DNA of 36,327 bases from Candidatus Omnitrophota bacterium (lineage in GTDB: Bacteria > Omnitrophota > Gorgyraeia > Gygaellales > Profunditerraquicolaceae). Within the stretch, counting starts at the first letter, position 1. Every line of letters starts with the position of its first letter. This document shows, in pieces, positions 1 through 7,889 of this stretch. The DNA lies in the NCBI GenBank assembly GCA_028710685.1, contig JAQTTQ010000009.1:1-36327 (forward strand), in the 5' to 3' direction. A program made the position numbers and the translations under genes. Under the pieces are notes generated by a model. It had not been told where the DNA came from. It searched no databases and saw only the letters and a program-made list of their open reading frames with translations.

Positions 1-130
1 CCGTTTTACTTTTTATGCTTAAATTTAATTGAAGAAGTTTTGCCTTAATATTTACCAAACCAAACGAGAACACGGTAGGGGGTAGGAAAGAAATTTAAAC
101 TCGTTATTAGATAAAGGAGGCGTAAGGTAG

Positions 131-751
131 ATGAAAAAAGAAATCTTGATACTTATTTTAATTGTTTTTATTCCTGCGGTATTGTGTTTCGCGGCGAATG
201 ATCAGATTATCCAGGAGAGTGTTAGGTGTGAATTCTTCGTTGCCGGCGGTAATCAAGACAGCATTCATTATTGCAAAAGTGATAAGGGAGATACATGCAG
301 TGGAGCTGGCGGTTGTGAATTGATAGTTAGAGGATATCTTAATGAAAAAGTTTATATTACTGCTGATGAAGAATGTGGTAATGCAATGGCAGCGTTTGTC
401 ATTGGAGAAGATAATAAAAGCGTGGTATTGAATTGTGCCTATCCTCAAGAGAAAGAATCCATTATTTGGCAGGACAGAGGAGATGTGCCTGGGGATGGTT
501 TTAGCGTTTGGAATAAAGAAAGCAACATTTATTATAATCCGAGAATTGTTTTTGAGGGGAAAGCGGCGGCAACTTATCATGACGATGAGACGGCAACGGA
601 GTGGTGCAGGCGCCTTAACAAGGGATATACTAAAGGTACGAGTGTTCTTCAGGGCGCTAACCCCATTGGCGATAGGCTTGCATGGCATGGCGGTGAGTGG
701 GTGAATAGAGAAAATTCAGATTATGCAAGAAAATATATTTGTGCAAGATAA
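131..751 (+). CDS. Secreted cysteine-rich hypothetical protein
   Basis: The product starts with a classic signal peptide: MKKE followed by a hydrophobic stretch to about residue 22, with cleavage plausible after FAA. No lipobox is present, because the residue before Cys19 is Leu. The mature part has eight cysteines (near residues 33, 48, 56, 62, 82, 97, 160 and 204), which suggests disulfide bonds in the periplasm or outside the cell. The start is supported by AAAGGAGG ten bases upstream. I do not recognise the family. The C-terminal third, with Trp, Gly and paired Cys (EWCRR, then YICAR at the end), is vaguely reminiscent of lectin-like folds, but that is only an impression. It is the first of several consecutive secreted-protein genes. 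An antisense reading frame over the same bases has no such support. Confidence 0.7.
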   Translation: MKKEILILILIVFIPAVLCFAANDQIIQESVRCEFFVAGGNQDSIHYCKSDKGDTCSGAGGCELIVRGYLNEKVYITADEECGNAMAAFVIGEDNKSVVLNCAYPQEKESIIWQDRGDVPGDGFSVWNKESNIYYNPRIVFEGKAAATYHDDETATEWCRRLNKGYTKGTSVLQGANPIGDRLAWHGGEWVNRENSDYARKYICAR

Positions 752-759
752 TCAAGCTA

Positions 760-870
760 ATGGAGCAGTTTAAAGATCCTTGGTGGTATTATCGAGGAGT
801 TGAAAGGGCTATTTTAGGCACGGCAGGAGCAGGGCCTATTCCACAGCATCATTTTATTAAATCTTTTTAA
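760..870 (+). CDS. Possible small ORF, 36 aa, or gene remnant
   Basis: An ATG eight bases after the preceding stop opens a 36-codon frame: MEQFKDPWWYYRGVERAI, then a GTAGAGPIP stretch, ending HHFIKSF. It has no Shine-Dalgarno sequence, so expression would depend on coupling to the upstream gene. The composition (Trp/Tyr/Gly/Pro rich) looks protein-like, so it may be the tail of a decayed larger gene rather than a functional peptide. I cannot assign a family. Confidence 0.25.
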   Translation: MEQFKDPWWYYRGVERAILGTAGAGPIPQHHFIKSF

Positions 871-893
871 TAATTATTAACCAGGAGAGAAAA

Positions 894-1394
894 ATGAAGA
901 AGGTTATTTATTCGGCTATCATCTTTGTTTTTTGTTCAGTTTCGCTTGTTGCTGCCGAGCAAGCCCAAATTTATAAAAGCCCTCTTTTTGATTTTGAAAT
1001 AAGCTACCCTCAAGATTGGCAAGTTAAGGAGATAAGCGGAGTAATCGCTTTTATTTCTCCGCTAGAGGATGCAGACGATAATTTCTCTGAGAATGTCAAT
1101 ATTGTTATTGAAGATATCAGCGGGTATCAGATGAGCGCGGAGCAATATGCGAAAGAGGCTGATAAGAATTGGCTTGCTGCAGATGGCAAATTAAAGATAA
1201 TTGATTTTAGCCAGGTTATGCTAAATGGAGAAGAAGCTTACTGTACTATCGCTGAGAATGACAGCTTGAAATTCAAGCAGTATAAGCTCGTAAACAATAA
1301 AAGAGCTTATATCTTGACATATACTGGCCAACCGGATGGTTTTAGCAAATTCCAGGATATCGCCGACAATATAATTAAGACTTTTAAGGTTTAA
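894..1394 (+). CDS. Secreted PsbP/DcrB-like protein
   Basis: A signal peptide covers residues 1-20 (hydrophobic core, then LVAAEQ). The mature domain begins with SPLFDFEISYPQDWQVKE, the 'F-x-I-x-YP-x-x-W' opening typical of the PsbP/DcrB/Mog1-like fold. It runs to IADNIIKTFKV, the usual closing helix of such domains ('i-x-s-f-k'). Proteins of this type are periplasmic or lipid-anchored and mostly of unknown role. The start is supported by AGGAGAG six bases before the ATG. Length (166 aa) fits one domain. Family assignment comes from these two edge motifs only, so function is open. Confidence 0.65.
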   Translation: MKKVIYSAIIFVFCSVSLVAAEQAQIYKSPLFDFEISYPQDWQVKEISGVIAFISPLEDADDNFSENVNIVIEDISGYQMSAEQYAKEADKNWLAADGKLKIIDFSQVMLNGEEAYCTIAENDSLKFKQYKLVNNKRAYILTYTGQPDGFSKFQDIADNIIKTFKV

Positions 1395-1542
1395 GTTGTT
1401 TCGGATTCGGGAGATGTATGGCCTTAGAGGGTGAATGTGGGCTTTTTATGCTGTAAAATTCATTTTGTCTTAGCCTCAGGCGATATTAAGAAAATAAGGT
1501 AAGATACGGCGTAGTATGAATAGGGTGATTTTATCTTAGATT

Positions 1543-2001
1543 ATGCTTATTATGAAATATAATAAGTGCACCGGTTTATCACTTTTTATTTTCTTTATTT
1601 CATTGCTCTGTTTTCCTATGCAGAATCAGGCAGGCGAAACACTGCAGGTATATGTAGGACATGATTTTTCGATTGCCTTGGAATCTAATCCAACTACCGG
1701 ATATTCATGGCAATTATCATCCCCACCTGAAAAAGAATTAATTAGCTCGATAAATTCATACTTTGAAATCAAAGAGAGTGCAGCTCTTGGCGCTTCCGGC
1801 AGGCAGGTCTGGATTTTTAAAGCGATTAAAGCAGGCAAGGCAACCATTCATTTTAAATATGTCCGGCCCTGGGAAGACAATTTGCCAGCGGAAAAGGAAG
1901 AGTGTTTTACGGTTGACATAAAAGAAGAGGAGCCAAACCGGGTACGTATCGGAGGCGATATTACTATAACAAGCGTAAATAGAAAAGAATTTATCCAGTA
2001 A
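1543..2001 (+). CDS. Chagasin-family (I42) peptidase inhibitor-like secreted protein
   Basis: After a signal peptide (hydrophobic residues about 14-30) comes one immunoglobulin-like I42 domain. The hallmark loop NPTTGYSW is at residues about 45-52, followed by the G-x-x-G-x-x-x-W-x-F-x-A strand (ASGRQVWIFKA) and the RPWE motif in the third loop. In characterised chagasins these three loops plug the active site of papain-family cysteine peptidases. The ATG at 1552 is an equally possible start, since neither has a good ribosome-binding site. The gene lies 12 bases before a CPBP membrane protease gene, so the two are probably co-transcribed. Whether the inhibitor acts on that protease is unknown. 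The family call is strong, the target is not. Confidence 0.85.
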   Translation: MLIMKYNKCTGLSLFIFFISLLCFPMQNQAGETLQVYVGHDFSIALESNPTTGYSWQLSSPPEKELISSINSYFEIKESAALGASGRQVWIFKAIKAGKATIHFKYVRPWEDNLPAEKEECFTVDIKEEEPNRVRIGGDITITSVNRKEFIQ

Positions 2002-2013
2002 TTATCTAATAAT

Positions 2014-3831
2014 ATGAAAATAAAGTTTAAAGATTTGGTTATTCTAGTTTTTTTTGCCCTGTTAGGGCTGGGTATTTGGTATAAACTGGAATATCCGCGT
2101 TTTGCATTTATTGATCTTTCATTCGATAAGGGGCAGGCCTTAATGGCCTCAGAGAATTATCTCAAAGAAAAAGGGGTGGATCCCGGGAAATTCTCGCGGG
2201 CTATAGTTTTTGATGACGATGAGAAATTCAACCGTTATTTTCAGCATAGTGTAGGATTAGAGAAGGAGCAGGAATTTATTCAGGAGCATGATTTTGATTT
2301 ATTTTCCTGGCTAGTCAGGTTTTTTAAAGAATCCCAGAAAGAAGAGTATTTGGTATATGTAAGCCCGCGCTCAGGAGAGGTGATCAGGTCAGTTCATTTG
2401 ATCGAAGATACTGAGGCCAGGATAGACCTTGGTAAAAGCGCTGCCAAAGCCAAGGCAGAGTCTTTCCTGAAGGCTGCCTTTGGGATTGACTTAGAAAACT
2501 ATGTCTCCCATGAAGAGAAGGTCAAGCGTTACGAAAACAGGGTGGAATATCTTTTTTCTTGGGAAAAGAAAGATGTTTACGTGCCCTGGAGAGGTGATCA
2601 GGGTGGTGCGAAGTTACTTACGGAGGTTGTAGTATCCGGGGATGAGGTTAGGGAATTTCGTAAGAACAAAATTCATTTACCGGATAAATTCTCAAGATAT
2701 GTAGAGAGGCAGTTTGTTTTAGGGGAATATCTCTATAGTTTATTTTATATTATTCTGTTTTTAATGCTGGCCTGGTCAATCAGTATTGTTTTAAGAGAGA
2801 GGAATAATGTTGTCCCACGTATGACCAGAAAGTGGTTTTATTATGTTGCCGGCTTCCTGTTTATCTTTAATACCGCTTATTTCTTCAATAATTTGCAGAA
2901 TATTTTCATAAACTATCCTACCAGTTCCCATCTCAGTTCATTTGTCGGATTAGCTTTTACCCGCTGGCTGCTGAATACCGGATTTCTGGTAGTCGGTTTT
3001 ATTATGCCGGGGATTGCCGGAGAAGTGCTTTGCAAGGAAGTCTTCGCGGATAAGAAATATATTTCGTTTTTCTTCTATGCCAAGACCAGTTTTCTAAACC
3101 GTAGATTGGCTTATTCTATATTATTAGGATATATTATCTGGATTATTGCCCTGGGCTTGCAAGCAGCTGTATTCTACGGCGGGCAAAAGTTTCTGGGAGT
3201 TTGGAGGGAGTGGCATACTATGACCAATTTCTCTTCTGCCTATATCCCTTTATTGAGCGCCTTTGTAATCGGTATAAGGGCGAGTTTAAATGAAGAGATT
3301 AATTTTAGGCTCTTCGGGATACCTTTAGCCAAGAAGTATCTCAAGAATTCAATCCTGGCGGTTCTCTTAACTTCCCTGATCTGGGGGATGGGGCATACGA
3401 TGTATGCTATTTTCCCGGTTTGGTTTCGTATAATTGAAGTTAGCCTTATAGGAATATTCTATGGTTTTATGTTTATGCGCTTCGGTATTATCCCGCTGAT
3501 AATTGCCCATTATTTATTCGATGTGTTTTGGTGCAGCGCTGCCTTTCTTTTGGGCCATTACAAAGGCCATCTGTTGTATACCTCCATAGGCCTGCTTTGC
3601 CTGCCCTTGGCATTGGCAGTTGCGGCATATTTATTGAATCGAACGCAAAAAGAAAAGCCATTGGAGAATCTCTTAACCAAGGCTCAAGCGTACAACCTTA
3701 ATGTTTTAGCCGCATTTGTTGTGTCTAAGAAGGCCCAAGGGTATTCTCGTGAATTAATATACGAAGAGCTTATAAATAATAATTGGGACCGTTTACTGGT
3801 TGATCTGGCGCTTAAAGAGGCTTACAAGTAG
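2014..3831 (+). CDS. CPBP-family intramembrane endopeptidase with large N-terminal periplasmic domain
   Basis: This 605-residue protein has one N-terminal membrane segment (about 8-24). A soluble region follows (about 30-230) with two PepSY-like repeats; the ligand-poor 'YVSPRSGEVIRS' segment is typical. A polytopic C-terminal half (about 235-540) comes next. The catalytic CPBP/Rce1-type motifs are all visible: E427-E428-x3-R432, H461 (GMGHTMY) and H499-x3-D503. Families with this set are glutamate-type membrane proteases related to CAAX prenyl proteases and bacteriocin-immunity proteins. The last 60 residues form a soluble tail. The N-terminal extension makes it about twice the usual CPBP length, so it may sense or bind a periplasmic ligand. 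It sits directly behind the I42 inhibitor gene. Confidence 0.85.
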   Translation: MKIKFKDLVILVFFALLGLGIWYKLEYPRFAFIDLSFDKGQALMASENYLKEKGVDPGKFSRAIVFDDDEKFNRYFQHSVGLEKEQEFIQEHDFDLFSWLVRFFKESQKEEYLVYVSPRSGEVIRSVHLIEDTEARIDLGKSAAKAKAESFLKAAFGIDLENYVSHEEKVKRYENRVEYLFSWEKKDVYVPWRGDQGGAKLLTEVVVSGDEVREFRKNKIHLPDKFSRYVERQFVLGEYLYSLFYIILFLMLAWSISIVLRERNNVVPRMTRKWFYYVAGFLFIFNTAYFFNNLQNIFINYPTSSHLSSFVGLAFTRWLLNTGFLVVGFIMPGIAGEVLCKEVFADKKYISFFFYAKTSFLNRRLAYSILLGYIIWIIALGLQAAVFYGGQKFLGVWREWHTMTNFSSAYIPLLSAFVIGIRASLNEEINFRLFGIPLAKKYLKNSILAVLLTSLIWGMGHTMYAIFPVWFRIIEVSLIGIFYGFMFMRFGIIPLIIAHYLFDVFWCSAAFLLGHYKGHLLYTSIGLLCLPLALAVAAYLLNRTQKEKPLENLLTKAQAYNLNVLAAFVVSKKAQGYSRELIYEELINNNWDRLLVDLALKEAYK

Positions 3832-3841
3832 CCCTTGTAAG
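3821..3841. repeat. 8-bp perfect inverted repeat across the protease stop codon
   Basis: CTTACAAG and CTTGTAAG are perfect reverse complements separated by five bases (tagcc). The repeat covers the last codons and stop of the protease gene and overlaps the candidate -35 element of the Mla operon promoter. No U-run follows, so it is not a normal terminator. It could be an operator for a dimeric regulator or a weak RNA hairpin. Confidence 0.5.
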
Positions 3842-3863
3842 AAGGCATAATTTGTTGTAACAT
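3835..3863 (+). promoter_or_regulatory. Candidate sigma70-type promoter for the Mla-type operon
   Basis: TTGTAA (3835-3840) and TAACAT (3858-3863) are separated by exactly 17 bases, and about 90 bases lie between them and the first Mla gene. Four positions match consensus in each box. The 123-base gap holds no reading frame. A second imperfect hairpin (GGGAAAT / ATTTCTCC, about 3878-3899) lies in the presumed leader. Seen by eye only. Confidence 0.4.
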
Positions 3864-3954
3864 ATTGATACGTAGAGGGAAATAATGGATTTCTCCTAGT
3901 ATTCCGGCAGTATCGAATACGTTAGTAAAGAAATCCCAAAAGAATGAATAGTAA

Positions 3955-5085
3955 ATGCCATTAGAAAAAATCTTATTTAATTACTCTGCTTCTAATAATA
4001 CTCTCTCCATAGAAATTTGCGGCCTCTGGAACATTTTTAGCAAAATCCCCCAGGTTTTTGAAGTTAATTCTCAATTATTATCATATCCTGGTATTAAGAA
4101 AATAGTATTTGACGGTTTGAGGATATCCGATTGGGATAGCAGCTTAATTTCTTTTTTATACAGGTTGATTAAGGAATGTAAGGCTAAAGAAATCGAGGTG
4201 GAATACAGTAATCTGCCTGAGGGCGTAGAGAAGTTAGTTGCTCTTTCTTTGAAGATAAAAGAAGGAGAGAAAAAGCCTAAGGCAATACCTGAACCATTTT
4301 TAGCCAGGGTGGCAGAGGGTTTTTTAAATCTAAAGAGAGGTGTTTTGATACTATTCAATTTTTTGGGAGAGATCGCTTGTAGCATGCGTAGTTTATTTAC
4401 TGGCAAAGGATATTTCCGCTGGGGTGAATTCCTGCTTCTTCTCCAGCGTTGCGGGGCGAATGCTTTGGGGCTTGTTTCTTTAATCAGCCTGTTGGTTGGT
4501 ATAATTCTTGCTTTTGTAGGCGCGATGCAGCTTAGGCTTTTTGGGGCGCAGATTTACATAGCCGATATTGTAGGAATTGCCATGGTGCGCGTGATGGGGG
4601 CGGTTATGACGGGGATAATTATGTCGGGGCGTACCGGCGCCAGTTTTGCTGCAGAATTAGGCATTATGCAAGCGAATGAAGAAATTGATGCCCTTAAGAC
4701 GCTAGGTATTAATCCTGTTGAGTTTCTAGTTATCCCTCGCCTGTTAGCTTTAATTGTAATGATGCCGCTTTTAACCCTTTATGCAAATCTTATGGGGATA
4801 TTCGGCGGCTTTATTATTAGTGTCAGCATGTTAAATCTTAATCCCGTAGAATATCTTATGCATACTCAGTCTGCTGTAAAGATAAGTAATCTGTGGGTAG
4901 GATTGCTACATAGTGTTGTTTTCGGGGTGATTATTGCAATTTCCGGATGCCTCAAAGGGGTAAATTGCGAAAGAAGCTCCGCAGGGGTAGGGGAGGCGAC
5001 TACTTCCGCAGTAGTTACTTCTATCACCGTTATTGTAATTGCTACGGCTATTATTACATTTATTTTCCAAGTTTTAGGAGTATAG
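3955..5085 (+). CDS. mlaE: MlaE-type ABC transporter permease with N-terminal STAS domain
   Basis: Residues about 1-100 form a STAS-like domain; the segment KIVFDGLRISDWDSSLI has the usual exposed Asp-Ser-Ser. The MlaE/YrbE permease fold follows from about 150 to 376, with hydrophobic helices and the conserved regions RVMGAVMTGIIMSGRTGA and ALKTLGINPVEFLVIPRL. The permease of the MlaFEDB or Mce-type complex sits in the inner membrane and moves phospholipids to or from the periplasmic MCE protein. E. coli keeps the STAS part as a separate protein (MlaB). Here it is fused to the permease, as in many non-proteobacterial systems. An in-frame stop directly precedes the ATG, fixing the 5' limit. 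No strong ribosome-binding site is seen. The ATPase gene follows after three bases. Confidence 0.9.
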   Translation: MPLEKILFNYSASNNTLSIEICGLWNIFSKIPQVFEVNSQLLSYPGIKKIVFDGLRISDWDSSLISFLYRLIKECKAKEIEVEYSNLPEGVEKLVALSLKIKEGEKKPKAIPEPFLARVAEGFLNLKRGVLILFNFLGEIACSMRSLFTGKGYFRWGEFLLLLQRCGANALGLVSLISLLVGIILAFVGAMQLRLFGAQIYIADIVGIAMVRVMGAVMTGIIMSGRTGASFAAELGIMQANEEIDALKTLGINPVEFLVIPRLLALIVMMPLLTLYANLMGIFGGFIISVSMLNLNPVEYLMHTQSAVKISNLWVGLLHSVVFGVIIAISGCLKGVNCERSSAGVGEATTSAVVTSITVIVIATAIITFIFQVLGV

Positions 5086-5088
5086 CTC

Positions 5089-5862
5089 ATGAATCTTCCG
5101 GTAAAACCTGCTATTGAAGTGCGAAGCCTAGATCTGAATTATGATGATTTTGTAGTAATGCGGAATCTTAATTTTACCGTTAATAAAGGGGAGACTTTTG
5201 TAATTATGGGTGGAAGCGGCTGTGGCAAGAGTACCCTCCTTAAAGTGCTTATAGGCCTTAAAGAACCAGAGAAGGGAGAAATACTATATAATGGTGAAGA
5301 TTTTTGGGCTGCAGATTATATCAGGCAGCAGGAGATAATGAAGCGCTTTGGAGTGCTTTATCAAAGCGGGGCGCTGTGGAGCTCTCTGACCTTAGGGGAA
5401 AACGTAGCTTTACCTCTTCAACTTTATTCAAGCCTCTCTGTAGGCCAGATAAATGATCTGGTGGAGTTAAAGCTCGCGTTGGTAGGTTTAGGCGGCTATG
5501 CCGATTTCTATCCGGCAGAGCTAAGCGGGGGGATGCGCAAGCGCGCTGGCCTTGCGCGAGCAATTGCCCTTGACCCTGAGATAATATTCTTTGATGAACC
5601 TTCGGCAGGGCTAGATCCTATAAGCGCCAGGATGCTGGATGATTTAATAATTCAATTAAGAGAAGACCTGGGCGCCACCATTATCGTAGTCACCCATGAG
5701 TTAGCCAGTATTTTTACGGTAGGGGAGAATTCTATTTTTCTTGATGCGCAAAGTAAGACAGTGATTGCAAGCGGCAGGCCGAAAGACTTACTGGCCAATT
5801 CCAAGGATCCTAAAGTCATTCAATTCTTAACCAGAGGCGAGAAACAAGGAGTAGGTGAATGA
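5089..5862 (+). CDS. mlaF: MlaF-type ABC transporter ATP-binding protein
   Basis: This 257-residue ATPase has every ABC motif. Walker A is GGSGCGKST (41-49), the Q-loop is YQSGALWSSLT (91-101), the signature is LSGGMRKRAGLARA (145-158), Walker B is IIFFDEPSAGLDP (165-177) and the H-loop is H203. The Q-loop followed by GALWSSLT and the signature LSGGMRKR are typical of the MlaF/Mkl branch that serves MCE lipid transporters. It powers the neighbouring permease. AGGAG eight bases upstream supports the ATG. The stop overlaps the start of the MCE gene (ATGA), so the genes are probably translationally coupled. Confidence 0.93.
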   Translation: MNLPVKPAIEVRSLDLNYDDFVVMRNLNFTVNKGETFVIMGGSGCGKSTLLKVLIGLKEPEKGEILYNGEDFWAADYIRQQEIMKRFGVLYQSGALWSSLTLGENVALPLQLYSSLSVGQINDLVELKLALVGLGGYADFYPAELSGGMRKRAGLARAIALDPEIIFFDEPSAGLDPISARMLDDLIIQLREDLGATIIVVTHELASIFTVGENSIFLDAQSKTVIASGRPKDLLANSKDPKVIQFLTRGEKQGVGE

Positions 5863-6545
5863 GTAAAAAAGCGAATAAGGCCTTAATCGGTGGATTTGTT
5901 GTGGGGGCAGTAGTTTTATTAATCATATCGGTAGTGGTTCTTGGCTCAGGATTTTTGTTTAAACGTACTAACCGATATGTCCTGTTTTTTGATGGTTCCA
6001 TTAAAGGGCTTTCCGTGGGGGCACCGGTTATCCTCAGGGGGGTAAAAATCGGAACGGTGAGGGATATACATCTTGTTTATGATCCTACCATAGAAGATCT
6101 AGTAATCCCGGTAGTCATTGAGATAGAGTCATCAAGGATCAAAAACGTACCTAAGAGGTTAAGTATTGATGATTATAGGGAGTTAATTAAATCCGGCTTG
6201 CGGGCAAGGCTGGATATACAAAGTTTTATTACCGGGCAGTTAATGATAAGCCTGGATTTTTATGAGGACAAGCCGGCTAATTTACACGAAATTTCCAAAA
6301 AGTACCCGGAGATACCTACCCTGCCTACATCTCCTGATATTTTCCAGCTCATGGACGAGTTGCCTATAAAAGATATGGCAGATGACTTAAGAGAGACAGT
6401 TGCCGGACTTAGTAAGCTAGTAAATTCAGAAGGTTCTTATGGATTGAATAATACGCTTAGGGAGTTATCTCAGGCAGCGCGTTCGATAAGGTTGCTAGTA
6501 GAATATTTAGAGGTTCATCCTGAAGCAATATTAAAAGGAAAATAG
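5859..6545 (+). CDS. mlaD: MlaD-type MCE-domain substrate-binding protein
   Basis: One N-terminal transmembrane segment (about 10-32) anchors a single MCE domain (about 38-118) that carries the signature FDGSIKGLSVGAPVILRGVK followed by IGTVRDI. The remaining 110 residues form a helical tail of the kind that builds a hydrophobic channel in MlaD hexamers. The protein would hold phospholipid in the periplasm for the MlaE/MlaF transporter. Length (228 aa) is in the usual range for single-MCE proteins. AAGGAG upstream and an ATGA overlap with the ATPase gene support the start. Confidence 0.9.
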   Translation: MSKKANKALIGGFVVGAVVLLIISVVVLGSGFLFKRTNRYVLFFDGSIKGLSVGAPVILRGVKIGTVRDIHLVYDPTIEDLVIPVVIEIESSRIKNVPKRLSIDDYRELIKSGLRARLDIQSFITGQLMISLDFYEDKPANLHEISKKYPEIPTLPTSPDIFQLMDELPIKDMADDLRETVAGLSKLVNSEGSYGLNNTLRELSQAARSIRLLVEYLEVHPEAILKGK

Positions 6546-6558
6546 CAAAGGAGAAAAT

Positions 6559-7179
6559 ATGAAAAAGGTATCTTTCTATTTTATACTGTTACCTAGTTTA
6601 ATCTTAATATTAAATGGGTGCGTGTCTATTGGGAGAAGCCCTTCACCGAGGTTTTATAGGCTTACTTCTATAGGCCAAGAATTTCCAGAAGTTGATTCTA
6701 AGATGAAGAGTGGTGCGGTAGTGGGAATCGGCCCGATTAAGATCCCTGAATACCTGAATCGTCCTCAAATTGCAACCGTAAATAAGAACAGAATGATTAC
6801 CTTTGCGCAATTTGATCGTTGGGGAGAGCCGCTGGATTTATCCATATTAAGGGTCCTAAGCGAGAATTTGGCTTCTTCTATGACGGGGGTTGATATTGAA
6901 ATGTACCCTTGGAATATGCTTATGCCGGTAAGGCTGCAGGTGGTTTTAGATGTTGTGCAGATAGATGTTGAACTTGAGAAAGACCTGATCTTTGTGGTGC
7001 GCTGGTCAGTTCTGGACCTTAAGAATAAGAGCCTGGTCCTTAGCAAGAGGACGGTATTAAAAGAGCCCGTGAAACCTTCGAATTATTCCGGAGTGGCTGC
7101 TGCCTTAAGTTCTGTTTTGGGCAGGCTAGGTAATGAAATTATCCAGGAATTATCGCAGGTTCCTACTCAAGATAAATAA
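6559..7179 (+). CDS. PqiC/ABC_trans_aux-type outer-membrane lipoprotein
   Basis: A lipoprotein signal ends in the lipobox ILNGC, with Cys21 the lipidated residue. The mature protein starts with SPSPRFYRLTSI, the 'Y-x-L' strand typical of the PqiC/YmbA (ABC-type transport auxiliary lipoprotein) family. GIGPIKIPEYLNRPQIATV and the FDRWGEPLDLSI region are also family hallmarks. In E. coli PqiC is the outer-membrane partner of the MCE protein PqiB. Here it probably fulfils that role for the MCE protein encoded 13 bases upstream. AAAGGAG at the right distance supports the ATG. Confidence 0.88.
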   Translation: MKKVSFYFILLPSLILILNGCVSIGRSPSPRFYRLTSIGQEFPEVDSKMKSGAVVGIGPIKIPEYLNRPQIATVNKNRMITFAQFDRWGEPLDLSILRVLSENLASSMTGVDIEMYPWNMLMPVRLQVVLDVVQIDVELEKDLIFVVRWSVLDLKNKSLVLSKRTVLKEPVKPSNYSGVAAALSSVLGRLGNEIIQELSQVPTQDK

Positions 7180-7243
7180 TTAAACGCCGGATATAGATTG
7201 TTAAGATATTAATAGGCTTAAAGATTAAAATAGGGAGGAGAGA

Positions 7244-7876
7244 ATGGAAAAAATATCAGTAGGCGGTTTATTAAAGAAGGGGTTTAATATCTTAATGAGA
7301 AATCCTGTTCTCTTAGGGTTAGGCCTTATTGTTAATTTACCCATGCTTTTAATAAAAAAAGATTTAACTCCCCCAGGTATAGGCGCCTTGATTGTTTATT
7401 TGCTGATCAGCCCGTATTTTTTCAGCTTGATTATGAGGTTCGTTTATGAGTCCATTGATAAGAAGCCCTCATGGGAGAAGTTGAACAGTTTTGTTTTAAG
7501 CAAGTACCCCCTCATCCTTATTGCCCACATCATTTATTATCTGGCATGTTTCCTAGGGATGATGCTATTGGTAGTCCCGGGTGTTATATTGTCAATAAGG
7601 TTATTATTATGTGACGGAGGCATTCTTTTTGATAACGACAGCGCTATTGCTTCATTAAAAAGGAGCTGGAGGATAACAAGGGGGAGCTGGTGGAGGTTGT
7701 TTGTTTTAGTAATAGGCTGTTCTTTGCCGGTAATATTATTTGCTTTTACCGAGAGCCTTTTCCCAAAAGCAGTTTATTCGTTTATTTATCTGCTATTGTC
7801 TATAATTACCTGTGTTTGGTATCAATGCGTATTTACGCTTGCCTACCTGCACTTAAGAGGAAGAGAATCAAAATAA
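7244..7876 (+). CDS. Polytopic membrane protein, GDPD-membrane-domain/DUF975-like
   Basis: The 210 residues contain about five or six hydrophobic segments. The stretch SLKRSWRITRGSWWRLF (about residues 134-150), between a hydrophobic 'VPGVILSIRL' helix and the next membrane segment, is characteristic of a broad group of uncharacterised membrane proteins (glycerophosphodiesterase membrane domain, YciC, DUF975-like). No catalytic motif is visible. GGGAGGAGAG just before the ATG is a strong ribosome-binding site. It may close the lipid transport cluster or, since the first radical SAM gene starts only 13 bases downstream, open the next transcription unit. Confidence 0.65.
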   Translation: MEKISVGGLLKKGFNILMRNPVLLGLGLIVNLPMLLIKKDLTPPGIGALIVYLLISPYFFSLIMRFVYESIDKKPSWEKLNSFVLSKYPLILIAHIIYYLACFLGMMLLVVPGVILSIRLLLCDGGILFDNDSAIASLKRSWRITRGSWWRLFVLVIGCSLPVILFAFTESLFPKAVYSFIYLLLSIITCVWYQCVFTLAYLHLRGRESK

Positions 7877-7889
7877 CTTAAGTGTCTCC

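Noticed and set aside
158-688. Long open frame on the minus strand (176 codons)
   Set aside because: It mirrors the plus-strand gene, which has a strong ribosome-binding site, signal peptide and paired Cys. The minus frame shows no domain or initiation signal.
1395-1542. Promoter or small gene between the PsbP-like gene and the I42 gene
   Set aside because: No -35/-10 pair with good spacing and no open frame beyond a few codons. Nothing supportable seen in the 148 bases.
7198-7231. Promoter TTGTTA-17-AAGATT before the membrane protein gene at 7244
   Set aside because: The -10 box matches only three of six positions, and TAAAAT further on is at the wrong distance. Not strong enough to list as a feature.
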